Assembly (NCBI GenBank): GCA_017617575.1
Contig: JAFZVY010000021.1
Coordinates: 1 to 38,852, forward strand
Direction: 5' to 3'
Length of the DNA: 38,852 nucleotides
DNA from: Bacteroidaceae bacterium
Lineage (GTDB): Bacteria > Bacteroidota > Bacteroidia > Bacteroidales > Bacteroidaceae
The position numbers were made by a program, and so were the translations under genes. Positions 23,672-31,570 of the stretch are shown in pieces. Numbering within the stretch: the first letter of the stretch is position 1; every line of letters begins with the position of its first letter. Below the pieces are notes generated by a model. That model worked only from the letters and a program-made list of their open reading frames with translations. It was not told the DNA's origin and searched no databases.

Positions 23672-24481
23672 ATGAGTTTGAAAATCATTGTTCTCGCAAA
23701 GCAGGTACCAGATACTCGTAACGTCGGTCCTGATGCGATGACTCCAGAAGGTACTGTGAACCGCGCTGCACTTCCAGCCGTGTTCAACCCTGAGGATCTG
23801 AATGCTCTTGAGCAGGCTCTACGTCTCAAGGATGCTAATCCAGGTTCTACAATCACTATGATTACTATGGGTCTGCCTAAGGCAGCTGATGTACTTCGTG
23901 AAGGAATATACCGTGGTGCTGATGAGGGAATCCTCGTTTCTGACCGTCCACTTGGTGGTGCAGACACGCTTGCTACAAGCTACACACTTGCGCAGGCAAT
24001 CAAGAAGGTGGGCGACTATGACATCATCCTTTGTGGTCGTCAGGCTATTGATGGTGATACTGCTCAGGTAGGTCCACAGGTGGCAGAGAAGCTCGGTCTC
24101 ACTCAGATTACCTACACAGAGGAAATCCTTTCAATTGACAAGGCAGCAAAGAAGATTGTTGCAAAGCGTCATATTGATGGTGGTGTGGAGACTGTTGAAG
24201 GTCCACTTCCAATCGTAGTTACAGTCAATGGTTCTGCTGCTCCTTGCCGCACACGTAACGTGAAGCGAGTATGGGCTAACAAGAACCGTGAGTTTGCTAC
24301 TTGGGGAGCTGCCGATATTGATGCTGACCCAATGCAGATTGGTAAGGCTGGTTCGCCAACTAACGTGAAGGCTGTCAAGAGCATTGTGTTCAAGGCAAAG
24401 GAAAACAAGACTCTCTCTTCAAGCGATGCTGACATCGAGGGTCTTATTGTTGAACTCATGGAATCTAATACAATTGGTTGA
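23672..24481 (+). CDS. etfB: Electron transfer flavoprotein, beta subunit
   Basis: A 269-residue protein. KIIVLAKQVPDT at the N-terminus, NPEDLNALEQALRLKD, ITMITMGLPKAADVLREGIYRGADEGIL and DIILCGRQAIDGDTAQVGPQVAE are the canonical EtfB/FixA blocks that bind the AMP or second FAD moiety and contact EtfA. The length is normal. It passes electrons between an acyl-CoA dehydrogenase and another carrier. In anaerobes, EtfBA with a butyryl-CoA-type dehydrogenase can act in flavin-based electron bifurcation; whether this pair does so is an inference. Order: etfB, etfA, dehydrogenase. Confidence 0.95.
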   Translation: MSLKIIVLAKQVPDTRNVGPDAMTPEGTVNRAALPAVFNPEDLNALEQALRLKDANPGSTITMITMGLPKAADVLREGIYRGADEGILVSDRPLGGADTLATSYTLAQAIKKVGDYDIILCGRQAIDGDTAQVGPQVAEKLGLTQITYTEEILSIDKAAKKIVAKRHIDGGVETVEGPLPIVVTVNGSAAPCRTRNVKRVWANKNREFATWGAADIDADPMQIGKAGSPTNVKAVKSIVFKAKENKTLSSSDADIEGLIVELMESNTIG

Positions 24482-24600
24482 TACGGTTATACGGTTGTCG
24501 GGGTATTCGGTTGTGCGGTTGCTTGATTCTTTGGTAGGTTTACCTAAGACATTAAAACCGTCAATCCTCAAAACCTTAAGACCGTCAGACCTCAAAAACC
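24482..24600. repeat. Inverted pair of 8-bp arrays between etfB and etfA
   Basis: Right after the etfB stop come seven octamers (24482-24537) of GGTT type, including TACGGTTA and TACGGTTG. They are followed by six of ACC type (24552-24600), including TCAAAACC and GTCAGACC. The two halves are roughly complementary and would form one large imperfect hairpin inside the etfBA message. Some words are the same as in the array at 2434-2473. Confidence 0.75.
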
Positions 24601-24610
24601 GCAAATAATT

Positions 24611-25651
24611 ATGAACAACGTATTTGTATATTGTGAACTTGAAGGCAACAAAGTTGCTGATGTAAGTTTGGAGCTTCTCACCAAGGGACGCAAGCTTGCC
24701 AACCAGCTTGGTGTTGAGCTCGAAGCACTCCTCGTAGGTTCTGGACTTGACGGTGTTGAAAGTCAGGTTATGCCTTATGGAGTAGATAAGGTGCACGTGT
24801 TTGATGCAGAGGGTCTTTTCCCTTATACATCACTTCCACATACTTCTGCTGTGGTAAACCTCTTCAAGGAGGAGCAGCCACAGATTTGTCTTCTCGGTGC
24901 AACAGTCATCGGTCGTGACCTCGGTCCTCGTGTCTCTTCTGCACTTCACTCTGGTCTTACAGCCGACTGTACTCAGCTTGAGATTGGCTCATTCGATATG
25001 AAGGTGAAGAATGAGGCAGGCGAGATGGTTGACAAGCACTATGAGAACCAGCTCTACCAGATTCGTCCAGCATTTGGTGGTTCTATCATTGCTACCATCG
25101 TAAATCCTGAGCATCGTCCACAGATGGCAACAGTACGTGACGGTGTGATGAAGAAGGAGATTGTTGATGCCAACTACAAGGGACAGGTCATCAAGCATGA
25201 TGTTGCAAAGTATGTTCCTACTACTGACTATGTGGTAAAGGTGCTTGACCGTCACGTTGAGGCTGCAAAGCATAACCTCAAGGGTGCTCCAATCGTAATC
25301 GCCGGTGGTTACGGTGTAGGTTCAAAGGAGGGCTTTGACCAGCTCTTTGAACTTGCAAAGGAACTTCATGCAGAGGTAGGTGCAAGCCGTGCAGCTGTAG
25401 ATGCAGGATGGATTGACCACGAACGTCAGATTGGTCAGACAGGTGTAACTGTTCGTCCAAAGGTTTACATTGCCTGCGGTATCTCAGGTGCCATCCAGCA
25501 CATTGCTGGTATGAAGGACTCTGGTATCATCATCTCTATCAATAACGACCCACAGGCTCCAATCAACCAGATTGCTGACTACATCATCAACGGAACAGTT
25601 GAAGAAGTGGTGCCAAAGTTGATAAAGTATTATAAGAAGAATAGCAAGTAA
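24611..25651 (+). CDS. etfA: Electron transfer flavoprotein, alpha subunit
   Basis: A 346-residue protein. The N-terminal half (NNVFVYCELEGNKVADVSLEL; LLGATVIGRDLGPRVSSAL; LTADCTQLEI) is the EtfA domain that packs on EtfB. The C-terminal half binds FAD: VIAGGYGVGSKEGFDQL, VGASRAAVDAGWIDHERQIGQTG, PKVYIACGISGAIQHIAGM and ISINNDPQAPINQIADY. All expected segments are present and the length is normal. It sits 129 bases after etfB, across an inverted octamer array, and 146 bases before the dehydrogenase, across a GC-rich inverted repeat. These are unusual gaps for a complex-forming operon. Confidence 0.95.
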   Translation: MNNVFVYCELEGNKVADVSLELLTKGRKLANQLGVELEALLVGSGLDGVESQVMPYGVDKVHVFDAEGLFPYTSLPHTSAVVNLFKEEQPQICLLGATVIGRDLGPRVSSALHSGLTADCTQLEIGSFDMKVKNEAGEMVDKHYENQLYQIRPAFGGSIIATIVNPEHRPQMATVRDGVMKKEIVDANYKGQVIKHDVAKYVPTTDYVVKVLDRHVEAAKHNLKGAPIVIAGGYGVGSKEGFDQLFELAKELHAEVGASRAAVDAGWIDHERQIGQTGVTVRPKVYIACGISGAIQHIAGMKDSGIIISINNDPQAPINQIADYIINGTVEEVVPKLIKYYKKNSK

Positions 25652-25652
25652 T

Positions 25653-25796
25653 GGCCCCCCGTCCCCCAAAGGGGGCGGCCTCCGGAACCAATATCCGGTC
25701 GGGCTAACGTGTTTTTTTGAAATTATTATCTAATAATTATATGGCTATCTACCCCCAACCGGATGGCCGCCCCCCTCGGGGGTCGGGGGGCAACAA
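25653..25796. repeat. GC-rich inverted repeat flanking the etfA-dehydrogenase junction
   Basis: The left arm starts at the etfA stop (GGCCCCCCGTCCCCC, then GGGGGCGGCC). The right arm ends just before the dehydrogenase start and is the reverse complement of the same consensus. Each arm has its own small C5/G5 dyad. The same consensus, including the flanking word TCTACCCCCAA-CCGGATGGCC, recurs as an inverted pair at 31571-31690 between murE and mraY. It looks like a mobile or copied intergenic palindromic element. Confidence 0.75.
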
Positions 25797-25797
25797 T

Positions 25798-27507
25798 ATG
25801 GCTAATTCCTATACAGACGTTCCGGAGATTAAGTTTCACATGGATCATCCATTGATGAGACGTATCGTTGAACTTAAGGAACGCAACTTTGCTGACTACG
25901 GTCAGTACGATTATGCTTGTAAGGATTATGAGGATGCTCTCGACAACTACGACAGACTCCTTGAGATTGCAGGCGATGTAAATGCCAACATCATTGGCGT
26001 TAATGCTGAGGCTGTGGATGCTGAAGGTCCTGGTTGCAAGGACGGACGCATGATTTATGCCTCAAAGACAGTGGAGAACATGGACGCTTGTATCAAGGCT
26101 GGACTTAACGGTCTCACTATGCCACGTCGATATGGCGGTCTTAACGTGCCTATGACAGTCTATTCTGCTGCCAACGAGATTGTCAGCGAGGGTGACGCAA
26201 GTTTCCAGAACATCTGGTCACTTCAGGACTGTATCGTCACACTCTATGAGTTCGGTGACGAGGAGCAGCGCAAGAAGTACATCCCACGTGTATGTGCTGG
26301 CGAGACAATGTCCATGGACCTCACAGAGCCAGATGCTGGTTCTGACCTCCAGTCTGTTACACTCAAGGCTACATTCGACGAGAAGGAGAACTGCTGGCGT
26401 CTTAATGGTGTGAAGCGATTCATCACTAATGGTGACTCTGACATTCACCTCGTGCTTGCTCGTTCAGTAGAAGGCACAAAGGACGGACGTGGACTCTCTA
26501 TGTTCATCTACGACAAGCGTAATGGTGGCGTTGATGTTCGCCGTATTGAGAACAAGCTTGGTATTCACGGTTCACCAACATGTGAGCTTGTGTATAAGAA
26601 TGCAAAGGCAGAGCTTTGTGGCTCAGAGAAGCTTGGTCTTATCAAGTACGTCATGGCACTTATGAATGGTGCGCGTCTTGGTATCGCAGCTCAGTCAACT
26701 GGACTTCAGCAGGCTGCATACGAGGAGGCACTTGCATACGCCAAGGACCGTAAGCAGTTCAGTAAGGAAATAATCAACTTCCCAGCTGTCTATGATATGA
26801 TTGCCACTATCAAGGCTAAGCTTGATGCTGGACGTTCTATGCTCTACATGACTTCACGCTATGTTGATATCTACAAGGCTCTTGATGATATCTCAAAGGA
26901 GCGCAAGCTCACTCCAGAGGAGCGTGACGAGTACAAGAAGTATTCACGTCTTGCTGATGCGTTCACTCCACTTGCCAAGGGTATGAACTCTGAGTTCGCT
27001 AACCAGTCAACATACGATGCCATTCAGGTACACGGTGGTTCTGGTTTCATGCTTGAGTACAAGTGTCAGCGCATCTATCGTGATGCTCGTATCACTTCCA
27101 TCTATGAGGGAACAACTCAGCTCCAGACTGTTGCTGCCATCCGTTATGTCACAAACGGATTCTACCAGACTGTCCTTGCCGACTATGAGGCAGAGCCAGT
27201 TGCACCTGAGTACAAGTGCTATGCAGAGCGTCTCGTTGCTATGCGTGAGAAGCTTGCCGAGGCAACAGAGAAGGCAAAGGCTCCGGGCAATCAGGATTTC
27301 CTCGACCTCTGTGCTCGTAAGCTCTATGAGATGTCAGCCCTCACAATCATGGGTCACCTCATCCTTCAGGATACACAGAAGGCACCAGAGATGTTTGGCA
27401 AGAGTCTCAAGGTATTCATGAACTATGCCGAGAGCGAAGTTGCAAAGCACTTCAACTACGTTAATGCACTCGATGAGTCACAGCTCGACGCTTATCGTCA
27501 GATTTAA
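25798..27507 (+). CDS. Acyl-CoA dehydrogenase
   Basis: A 569-residue flavoprotein. PRRYGGLNVPMTVYSAANE, SMDLTEPDAGSDLQSV, NGVKRFITNGDSD and NGARLGIAAQSTGLQQAAYEEA mark the N-terminal and middle acyl-CoA dehydrogenase domains. DAIQVHGGSGFMLEYKCQRIYRDARI-type sequence with IYEGTTQLQ marks the FAD-binding C-terminal domain. The region after about 480 corresponds to the extra C-terminal domain of longer members. It should oxidise or reduce acyl-CoA thioesters, with electrons passing through EtfAB. The start at 25798 (MANSYTDVPEIKF) is chosen because earlier in-frame ATGs (25717, 25741) lie in or before the intergenic repeat. Confidence 0.92.
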   Translation: MANSYTDVPEIKFHMDHPLMRRIVELKERNFADYGQYDYACKDYEDALDNYDRLLEIAGDVNANIIGVNAEAVDAEGPGCKDGRMIYASKTVENMDACIKAGLNGLTMPRRYGGLNVPMTVYSAANEIVSEGDASFQNIWSLQDCIVTLYEFGDEEQRKKYIPRVCAGETMSMDLTEPDAGSDLQSVTLKATFDEKENCWRLNGVKRFITNGDSDIHLVLARSVEGTKDGRGLSMFIYDKRNGGVDVRRIENKLGIHGSPTCELVYKNAKAELCGSEKLGLIKYVMALMNGARLGIAAQSTGLQQAAYEEALAYAKDRKQFSKEIINFPAVYDMIATIKAKLDAGRSMLYMTSRYVDIYKALDDISKERKLTPEERDEYKKYSRLADAFTPLAKGMNSEFANQSTYDAIQVHGGSGFMLEYKCQRIYRDARITSIYEGTTQLQTVAAIRYVTNGFYQTVLADYEAEPVAPEYKCYAERLVAMREKLAEATEKAKAPGNQDFLDLCARKLYEMSALTIMGHLILQDTQKAPEMFGKSLKVFMNYAESEVAKHFNYVNALDESQLDAYRQI

Positions 27508-27735
27508 GTGTAATGGTATAAACTTATACGATTAAAACTTGTATTGCTGTTTTTTGCCGCAAAGCGGCCAGTTGGAAAAACATGGCGAAAACCAAAGAAA
27601 ACAAAAGAAAACCTGTTTTTTCTTGTTTTTGTTCTGTTTACTTCCCGTTGGTCAGTGAGAGAGTTCTTGACTGTTTTTCTAATAGGCACATTGTGCAAAA
27701 ACATTATGCGTACAGGTTGAACCATATCATTCATG

Positions 27736-27774
27736 GGAGTTAGCGGACAGAACATAATATTGTCCGTTAACTCC
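27736..27774 (+). other. Hairpin directly upstream of the DUF3592-like gene
   Basis: GGAGTTAGCGGACA (27736-27749) pairs with TGTCCGTTAACTCC (27761-27774) with one G-T wobble. It ends 22 bases before the next start codon. A weaker A-rich/T-rich hairpin near 27598-27645 may end the dehydrogenase transcript. Nothing else was seen in 27508-27796. Confidence 0.55.
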
Positions 27775-27796
27775 TAATCTATTTTGAACAACAAAT

Positions 27797-28651
27797 ATGA
27801 GCGACAACGGAAAGAGAAGCAATACAGGCGTGTTTTTCCTGCTGATGGGAATTATCTCGGCAGTCATCCTGACATGGGTTCTTTATGCAAAGTATGACAG
27901 CGATGATTTCTTCTACATCACATCTTACGAGAATGGCATTAAGACGACGGAATACAGTCCGGGCTTCGTCATCGGCATGTTTGTATTCATGTATGTGTTT
28001 GCCGCCGCATTTATATGGCTTGGCATATACATGATTCGCAAAGGTCGTGAAACTATAGTCATGTCATTAGGCGAGGTTATGGTGATTGAAAAGGACCAAC
28101 GCAAGGACGAGCATGCCGTAGGTCACGCAACCGAACGCCCTGGTGACAATATACATTCAGCATCTTTTAGATATTCATCTGTCGTAAGTGGAGGGCAACG
28201 CACAATCATAGAGCATGGAAACAAGAATGTTGCCATCCTCATGTCACGCTTATTCACGTGTATTGGTGCACTTGTCATAGCCATTGGCATCACGATGCTG
28301 GTGTGGGACAGGACATCTCTGCAATCGCTCATAAAGACCGAGGCAGACGTGGTGAGCATATACACACACCGTGGTACCTACCAAAAACGTTCAAAAACTT
28401 ATTACGCCAAGATTAAGTACGACATAGACAGCAAACACTACGTTAGCCGTGTCACCGTATCTGCATTTTTCCACGACAGCCATGTCACCGTCTATTGTGA
28501 CCCGGACAATCCGCTCATCTGCCGCACCAATGACGAATATCTGTTCTGGTACATCATCCTGTTCCCAATTGGCATCGGCTTCGTTGTTATCAGTACGGTT
28601 TTCCGCTATGTCATAAGAAACAAAATCAACACAGAGACGAGCAGCGAATAG
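27797..28651 (+). CDS. DUF3592-like membrane protein
   Basis: A 284-residue inner-membrane protein with four hydrophobic helices in two pairs (about 12-29 and 57-81; 150-172 and 250-272). Between the last two lies a beta-rich domain: TEADVVSIYTHRGTYQKRSKTYYAKIKYDIDSKHY-like sequence and VTVYCDPDNPLICRT. The pattern of a V-V start, YY(A/P)xIxY and YxPxNP is that of DUF3592, a periplasmic or extracytoplasmic beta domain of unknown function. The protein seems to hold two related halves, the first with a degenerate domain. It has no obvious operon partner. Confidence 0.65.
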   Translation: MSDNGKRSNTGVFFLLMGIISAVILTWVLYAKYDSDDFFYITSYENGIKTTEYSPGFVIGMFVFMYVFAAAFIWLGIYMIRKGRETIVMSLGEVMVIEKDQRKDEHAVGHATERPGDNIHSASFRYSSVVSGGQRTIIEHGNKNVAILMSRLFTCIGALVIAIGITMLVWDRTSLQSLIKTEADVVSIYTHRGTYQKRSKTYYAKIKYDIDSKHYVSRVTVSAFFHDSHVTVYCDPDNPLICRTNDEYLFWYIILFPIGIGFVVISTVFRYVIRNKINTETSSE

Positions 28652-28890
28652 GTTAATGCCCGTTAAACACTCATTAAACAGTCGTTAAATAGGTGTAAAG
28701 GTCTGACATTAGAGCCTCAGAAATGTTACTGTGGAATAATCCCCTCGATATTCCGCAGTATTAATGTCTATACTGCGCAGTACGTTTTGGGACTGCCCAA
28801 AATGATGATTGCGCAACTTCGCATCAAAAGTTGAGAACTTCAGCTTCAAAGTCGAGAACCTTGGAATAAAAGTTGCGCAATCACGAATAA
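28651..28890. repeat. Gene-free palindrome-rich stretch with 11- and 21-bp periodicity
   Basis: From 28661 four 11-bp words follow, including CGTTAAACACT and CATTAAACAGT. Then come dyads: ACTGTGGAATA/TATTCCGCAGT (28728-28759), the perfect TACTGCGCAGTA (28771-28782), TTTTGGG/CCCAAAA (28785-28802), and a 14-bp pair TGATTGCGCAACTT/AAGTTGCGCAATCA (28806-28883). Inside the last pair three 21-bp units (28815-28877) each carry AACTT...AAGTT-like ends. The rest of the gap holds the promoter of the small peptide. Confidence 0.65.
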
Positions 28891-28990
28891 TGCAGGATGC
28901 ATGGACATTCGTAAAAAAGAACTCTATAAAATTGATTTATAACATATACTTCAGATTATTCTGTTTAACAGAATGCATTTTTGCGCATTT

Positions 28991-29022
28991 TTTGCAAATA
29001 AATCATATTATATCTATCTTTG
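28991..29022 (+). promoter_or_regulatory. Strong promoter of the small peptide gene
   Basis: TTTG (28991-28994), 20 bases, TATCTTTG (29015-29022): an exact consensus match. The roughly 90-base leader contains two dyads, AAAACGAC/GTCGTTTT around TC and TTGCAT/ATGCAA, possible regulatory or stability elements. Confidence 0.85.
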
Positions 29023-29117
29023 TCACATCCAAAAAAACGACTCGTCGTTTTAACATAATTTGCATTATGCAACGACTAAAACTAATTAACATTTTTAATT
29101 TCTAAATTTCATTTATC

Positions 29118-29246
29118 ATGAACAAAAAAGAATACAAAAATCCGACAACGAAGCTTGTCAAATTACGCCATCAATGTCACCTTTTGGCAGGTTCTGGTAG
29201 CGATTTGTATAATCAAGGTGAAGGACAGGGAGGTCACGAGGATTGA
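29118..29246 (+). CDS. Small 42-residue peptide with LLAGSG motif
   Basis: ATG at 29118 to TGA at 29244. The peptide starts MNKKEYKNPTTKLVKLRH and continues with CHLLAGSGSDLYNQGEG, ending in Gly, His and acidic residues. The shape (basic N-terminus with a KxPTxxLVKL-like stretch, then LLAGSG, then a short polar Gly/Asp-rich tail) matches a class of tiny Bacteroidetes proteins usually annotated as hypothetical. The break after LLAGS/G recalls a leader and core arrangement, but no modification or export enzyme lies nearby. It has its own strong promoter and a perfect terminator, which makes real expression likely. Function unknown. Confidence 0.8.
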   Translation: MNKKEYKNPTTKLVKLRHQCHLLAGSGSDLYNQGEGQGGHED

Positions 29247-29333
29247 TTAACACTATGTTTAATCGTTTGCCACTCGGCTTTCCCGAAGGGTAACTCTTGG
29301 CTTGCCCAAGAATCCTAAGGAATCCAGACATAA

Positions 29334-29383
29334 GGAGGGCAGCACTCCCCGCTACGGCGGACGGATGCTGCCCTCCATTTTTC
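29334..29383 (+). terminator. Intrinsic terminator after the small peptide
   Basis: The 11-bp arms GGAGGGCAGCA (29334-29344) and TGCTGCCCTCC (29366-29376) are exact complements, followed by ATTTTT. A smaller CTTGG/CCAAG hairpin lies between the stop codon and this terminator. Confidence 0.88.
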
Positions 29384-29489
29384 GTTTAGCCTAATACATA
29401 TTATGTACCGACTAAAACCATAGGAATTGTACATACTCTCACCATAAGGTGATAATATATTCAAGTTTCGCAAGTGCTCAACTTGTTAA

Positions 29490-29577
29490 GGTCATTAGGT
29501 TTAAGGTTATCGGGGCGCAACGCTTTTAGGTTTGAGTGTTCTAAACTACAAGTCTCAAACCTGATAACCTAACAACC
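29490..29577. repeat. Inverted pair of 8-bp arrays (GGTTNNNN / NNNNAACC)
   Basis: The left half holds octamers such as GGTTTAAG and GGTTATCG from 29490, then GGTTTGAG at 29529. The right half holds CTCAAACC (29554-29561), the exact complement of GGTTTGAG, followed by TGATAACC and TAACAACC. It would form a long imperfect hairpin in a region without genes. Confidence 0.65.
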
Positions 29578-29706
29578 TCTCAGATGAAGCTTGCGGAAGT
29601 TGAGTAATATATTACTCGACATTCCTGCATATTCTCTGAACATCATAAGAGTAAAAGGAGAATTTTTTTATGCTAAATTGTATAATCCGAAACTTGCCGT
29701 CAAAAC

Positions 29707-29838
29707 CATTGATGCGTATCGTCTAACTCATTGATGCGTTTCGTTTATGTCATTCATACGTATCGCTCAAATCATTTATACGTTTCATTCACATCATATA
29801 TACGTATAATTCAACTAATTCATCAGTATTACTTCAGA
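29707..29838. repeat. 22-bp tandem array (6 units, two 11-bp halves)
   Basis: Five units of exactly 22 bp (29707-29816) and a sixth degenerate one follow without slippage. Each begins with a half of the form CATTNATNCGT; the second half is of the form NTCNTTCANNT and is more variable. The core drifts from ATGCGTAT to the palindrome ATACGTAT. No gene covers it. Confidence 0.8.
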
Positions 29839-29882
29839 TAATAATGCTTATAAATTATATATTTATTGCATAATAATTCCTT

Positions 29883-29966
29883 ATACCGCCTCGTGGTCTA
29901 TATATACTACCTGGTGGTATATATATCCCACGGGGTGGTTTATATATACCACCTCGTGGGATAAAG
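29883..29966. repeat. 21-bp tandem array (4 units) with a CCAC-N3-GTGG dyad
   Basis: Four units of exactly 21 bp have the form ATACCACCTCGTGG plus TATAT. Most keep a short dyad (CCAC/GTGG or TACC/GGTA) though the bases differ between units. The array starts 45 bases after the 22-bp array. Bases 29967-30169 show nothing I can name. Confidence 0.8.
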
Positions 29967-30169
29967 AATTTATAGATAACAAACACAGAATTATTACTGA
30001 TGAATGTAAGAACTATTACCGATGAAACAGAAAAACAATTTAGAAGAAGCAAGTTGTTGATTTATTGAAAAGGAATGGTAATCATTAAGGAATGCCAATA
30101 GGGTAACCGTAATTGATATTCATTGATTATGTTTCCCTTCTTGCGGTATTTGCCACAAAAGAATAAGGG

Positions 30170-30221
30170 ATAAAAAGAATGTTCGGCGAATACACTTTGA
30201 TACAAAGTATATTCGCCGAAC
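30170..30221 (-). terminator. Intrinsic terminator of the dcw operon
   Basis: GTTCGGCGAATA (30181-30192) pairs with TATTCGCCGAAC (30210-30221), and inside it ACTTTG with CAAAGT, so the stem is about 19 bp with one mismatch. In the minus direction it is followed by TTCTTTTTA. It lies 88 bases after the mraY stop. Confidence 0.88.
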
Positions 30222-30239
30222 TTGTATTATTGCATATAG

Positions 30240-30309
30240 CTAATTAGAGGTAATTTATTACTCATTACTAATTAGCCACTACTCATTATTTATTCGTCAT
30301 TACTCATTA
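30240..30309. repeat. Ten-unit 7-bp array (NTCATTA type) touching the mraY stop
   Basis: Ten heptamers follow in perfect register and stop exactly at the base before the mraY stop codon. Typical units are CTCATTA (three times), CTAATTA and GTCATTA. It lies between the gene and its terminator, hence in the mRNA. Confidence 0.8.
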
Positions 30310-31569
30310 TTATCGAATCTTGAGTGTCAAGATTGTGATTGCAGCAAGAATGATTGTGACAATCCAGAAACGAGTGGTAATCATAGACTCAAAGAGAAGA
30401 CCGTCTGGCTTCTTGATGAGATACTTCACTCCTGGCTCCATCTTGTGACGATAGTGGTCGTGGAATGGAGCGCGCTTGAACACTCTCCACTTCTTGCCGA
30501 GCTTGTTGCCCTTCTTGGCATAATATACCTGAAGGATGACGCTGATACTCTCCATCAAGAAGATGCCACAAAGGATAGGAATCAAGAGCTCCTTGTGGAT
30601 GATGACTGCCGTAACGGCTATGACTCCACCAATGGCAAGGCTACCCGTGTCACCCATAAACACCTTGGCTGGATAAGCATTGTACCAAAGGAATCCGATG
30701 AGCGCACCAACGAATGCACACAGGAACACTACCACTTCCTCAGTACCCGGTATGTACATCACGTTGAGGTAACTTGCAAACTGGATATGACCTGACACGT
30801 ATGCAAGTATTCCAAGGGCAACGCCTATGATGGCTGAGTTGCCTGCACACATACCGTCCATACCGTCGTTAAGGTTTGCACCATTTGACACGGCTGTGAT
30901 GACAAACGTAGTGACAAGGATGAAGAGAATCCATCCACAGGCACGTCTTGTCGTTCCATTCTTTATCCAGCTGAAAGGAGCGTTGTAGTCAAGGTTGTTG
31001 TTCTTGATGAAAGGCACGGTAGTAACCGTTGACTTACGTGCCTCACTCTTGTGATAGACAACTTCTGCCTGTCCAATCTCGCGTGTTACGTTCTCACGTA
31101 CAACTGCCTGAGGACTCATCCAGAGCGTTATGCCCACGATAGTACCGAGCACGAGCTGTCCGAGCATCTTGTAACGTGGAGAGAGACCGTCCTTGTTTCC
31201 TCCGAGCTTAATCTTGTCATCAATGAATCCAAGCAATCCGAACCAGATGATGGTAATGAGCAGGAGGTTCGTATATACGTTTGTCAGCTTGCCAAAAAGC
31301 AAGACAGGAATGACAACGGCTGCAAGGATGACAACACCTCCCATTGATGGCACACCTTTCTTCTGTACGCCGTATGGGTCGATGGAAGCGTCGCGTGCCT
31401 CCTCAATATGCTTGCGACGACGCATATACTTGATGAAGTACTCACCTGCAACCATGGAGATGACAAGCGAAAGGATAAGTGTCATAAGTGAACGGAAAGA
31501 CACGTATCCAAGCATACCCATACCTGGGAAGTCTAATTCTTTGAGATATTGACTTAAATGATATAGCAT
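30310..31569 (-). CDS. mraY: Phospho-N-acetylmuramoyl-pentapeptide-transferase
   Basis: A 419-residue inner-membrane enzyme with about ten helices that moves phospho-MurNAc-pentapeptide from UDP to undecaprenyl phosphate, forming lipid I. KKGVPSMGGVVIL, the NDGMDGMCAG segment with catalytic Asp residues, MGDTGSLAIGG and the loop FKRAPFHDHYRHKMEPG with its His cluster are diagnostic. The family in Bacteroidetes has a longer insert after the third helix, seen here around GENVTREIG-like sequence near 170-215. I start at ATG 31569 (MLYHLSQYL); an earlier in-frame ATG at 31587 lies in the GC-rich repeat. It is the last gene of the dcw operon here; murD does not follow. Confidence 0.95.
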   Translation of the reverse strand: MLYHLSQYLKELDFPGMGMLGYVSFRSLMTLILSLVISMVAGEYFIKYMRRRKHIEEARDASIDPYGVQKKGVPSMGGVVILAAVVIPVLLFGKLTNVYTNLLLITIIWFGLLGFIDDKIKLGGNKDGLSPRYKMLGQLVLGTIVGITLWMSPQAVVRENVTREIGQAEVVYHKSEARKSTVTTVPFIKNNNLDYNAPFSWIKNGTTRRACGWILFILVTTFVITAVSNGANLNDGMDGMCAGNSAIIGVALGILAYVSGHIQFASYLNVMYIPGTEEVVVFLCAFVGALIGFLWYNAYPAKVFMGDTGSLAIGGVIAVTAVIIHKELLIPILCGIFLMESISVILQVYYAKKGNKLGKKWRVFKRAPFHDHYRHKMEPGVKYLIKKPDGLLFESMITTRFWIVTIILAAITILTLKIR

Positions 31570-31570
31570 A

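Noticed and set aside
25717-25797. N-terminal extension of the acyl-CoA dehydrogenase
   Set aside because: The extra codons are intergenic sequence, largely one arm of the GC-rich inverted repeat, giving a Pro/Gly/Arg-rich stretch not expected in this family.
28718-28890. Transcription attenuator for the small peptide
   Set aside because: The palindromes lie upstream of the peptide's promoter (28991-29022), so they are not in its transcript.
28809-29105. Plus-strand frame with NFASKVE-type heptads, looking like a coiled coil
   Set aside because: It is the translation of three 21-bp palindromic units, and the frame then runs through the promoter and leader of the small peptide gene.
29707-29966. 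CRISPR array
   Set aside because: Units are contiguous with no unique spacers, the units themselves diverge, and no cas gene is in the window.
29855-30052. Minus-strand frame of 65 codons with PRGGIYK-like heptapeptide repeats
   Set aside because: The repeats are the translation of the 21-bp DNA array (7 codons per unit). No promoter, and the dyads are a property of the DNA; coding is not needed to explain it.
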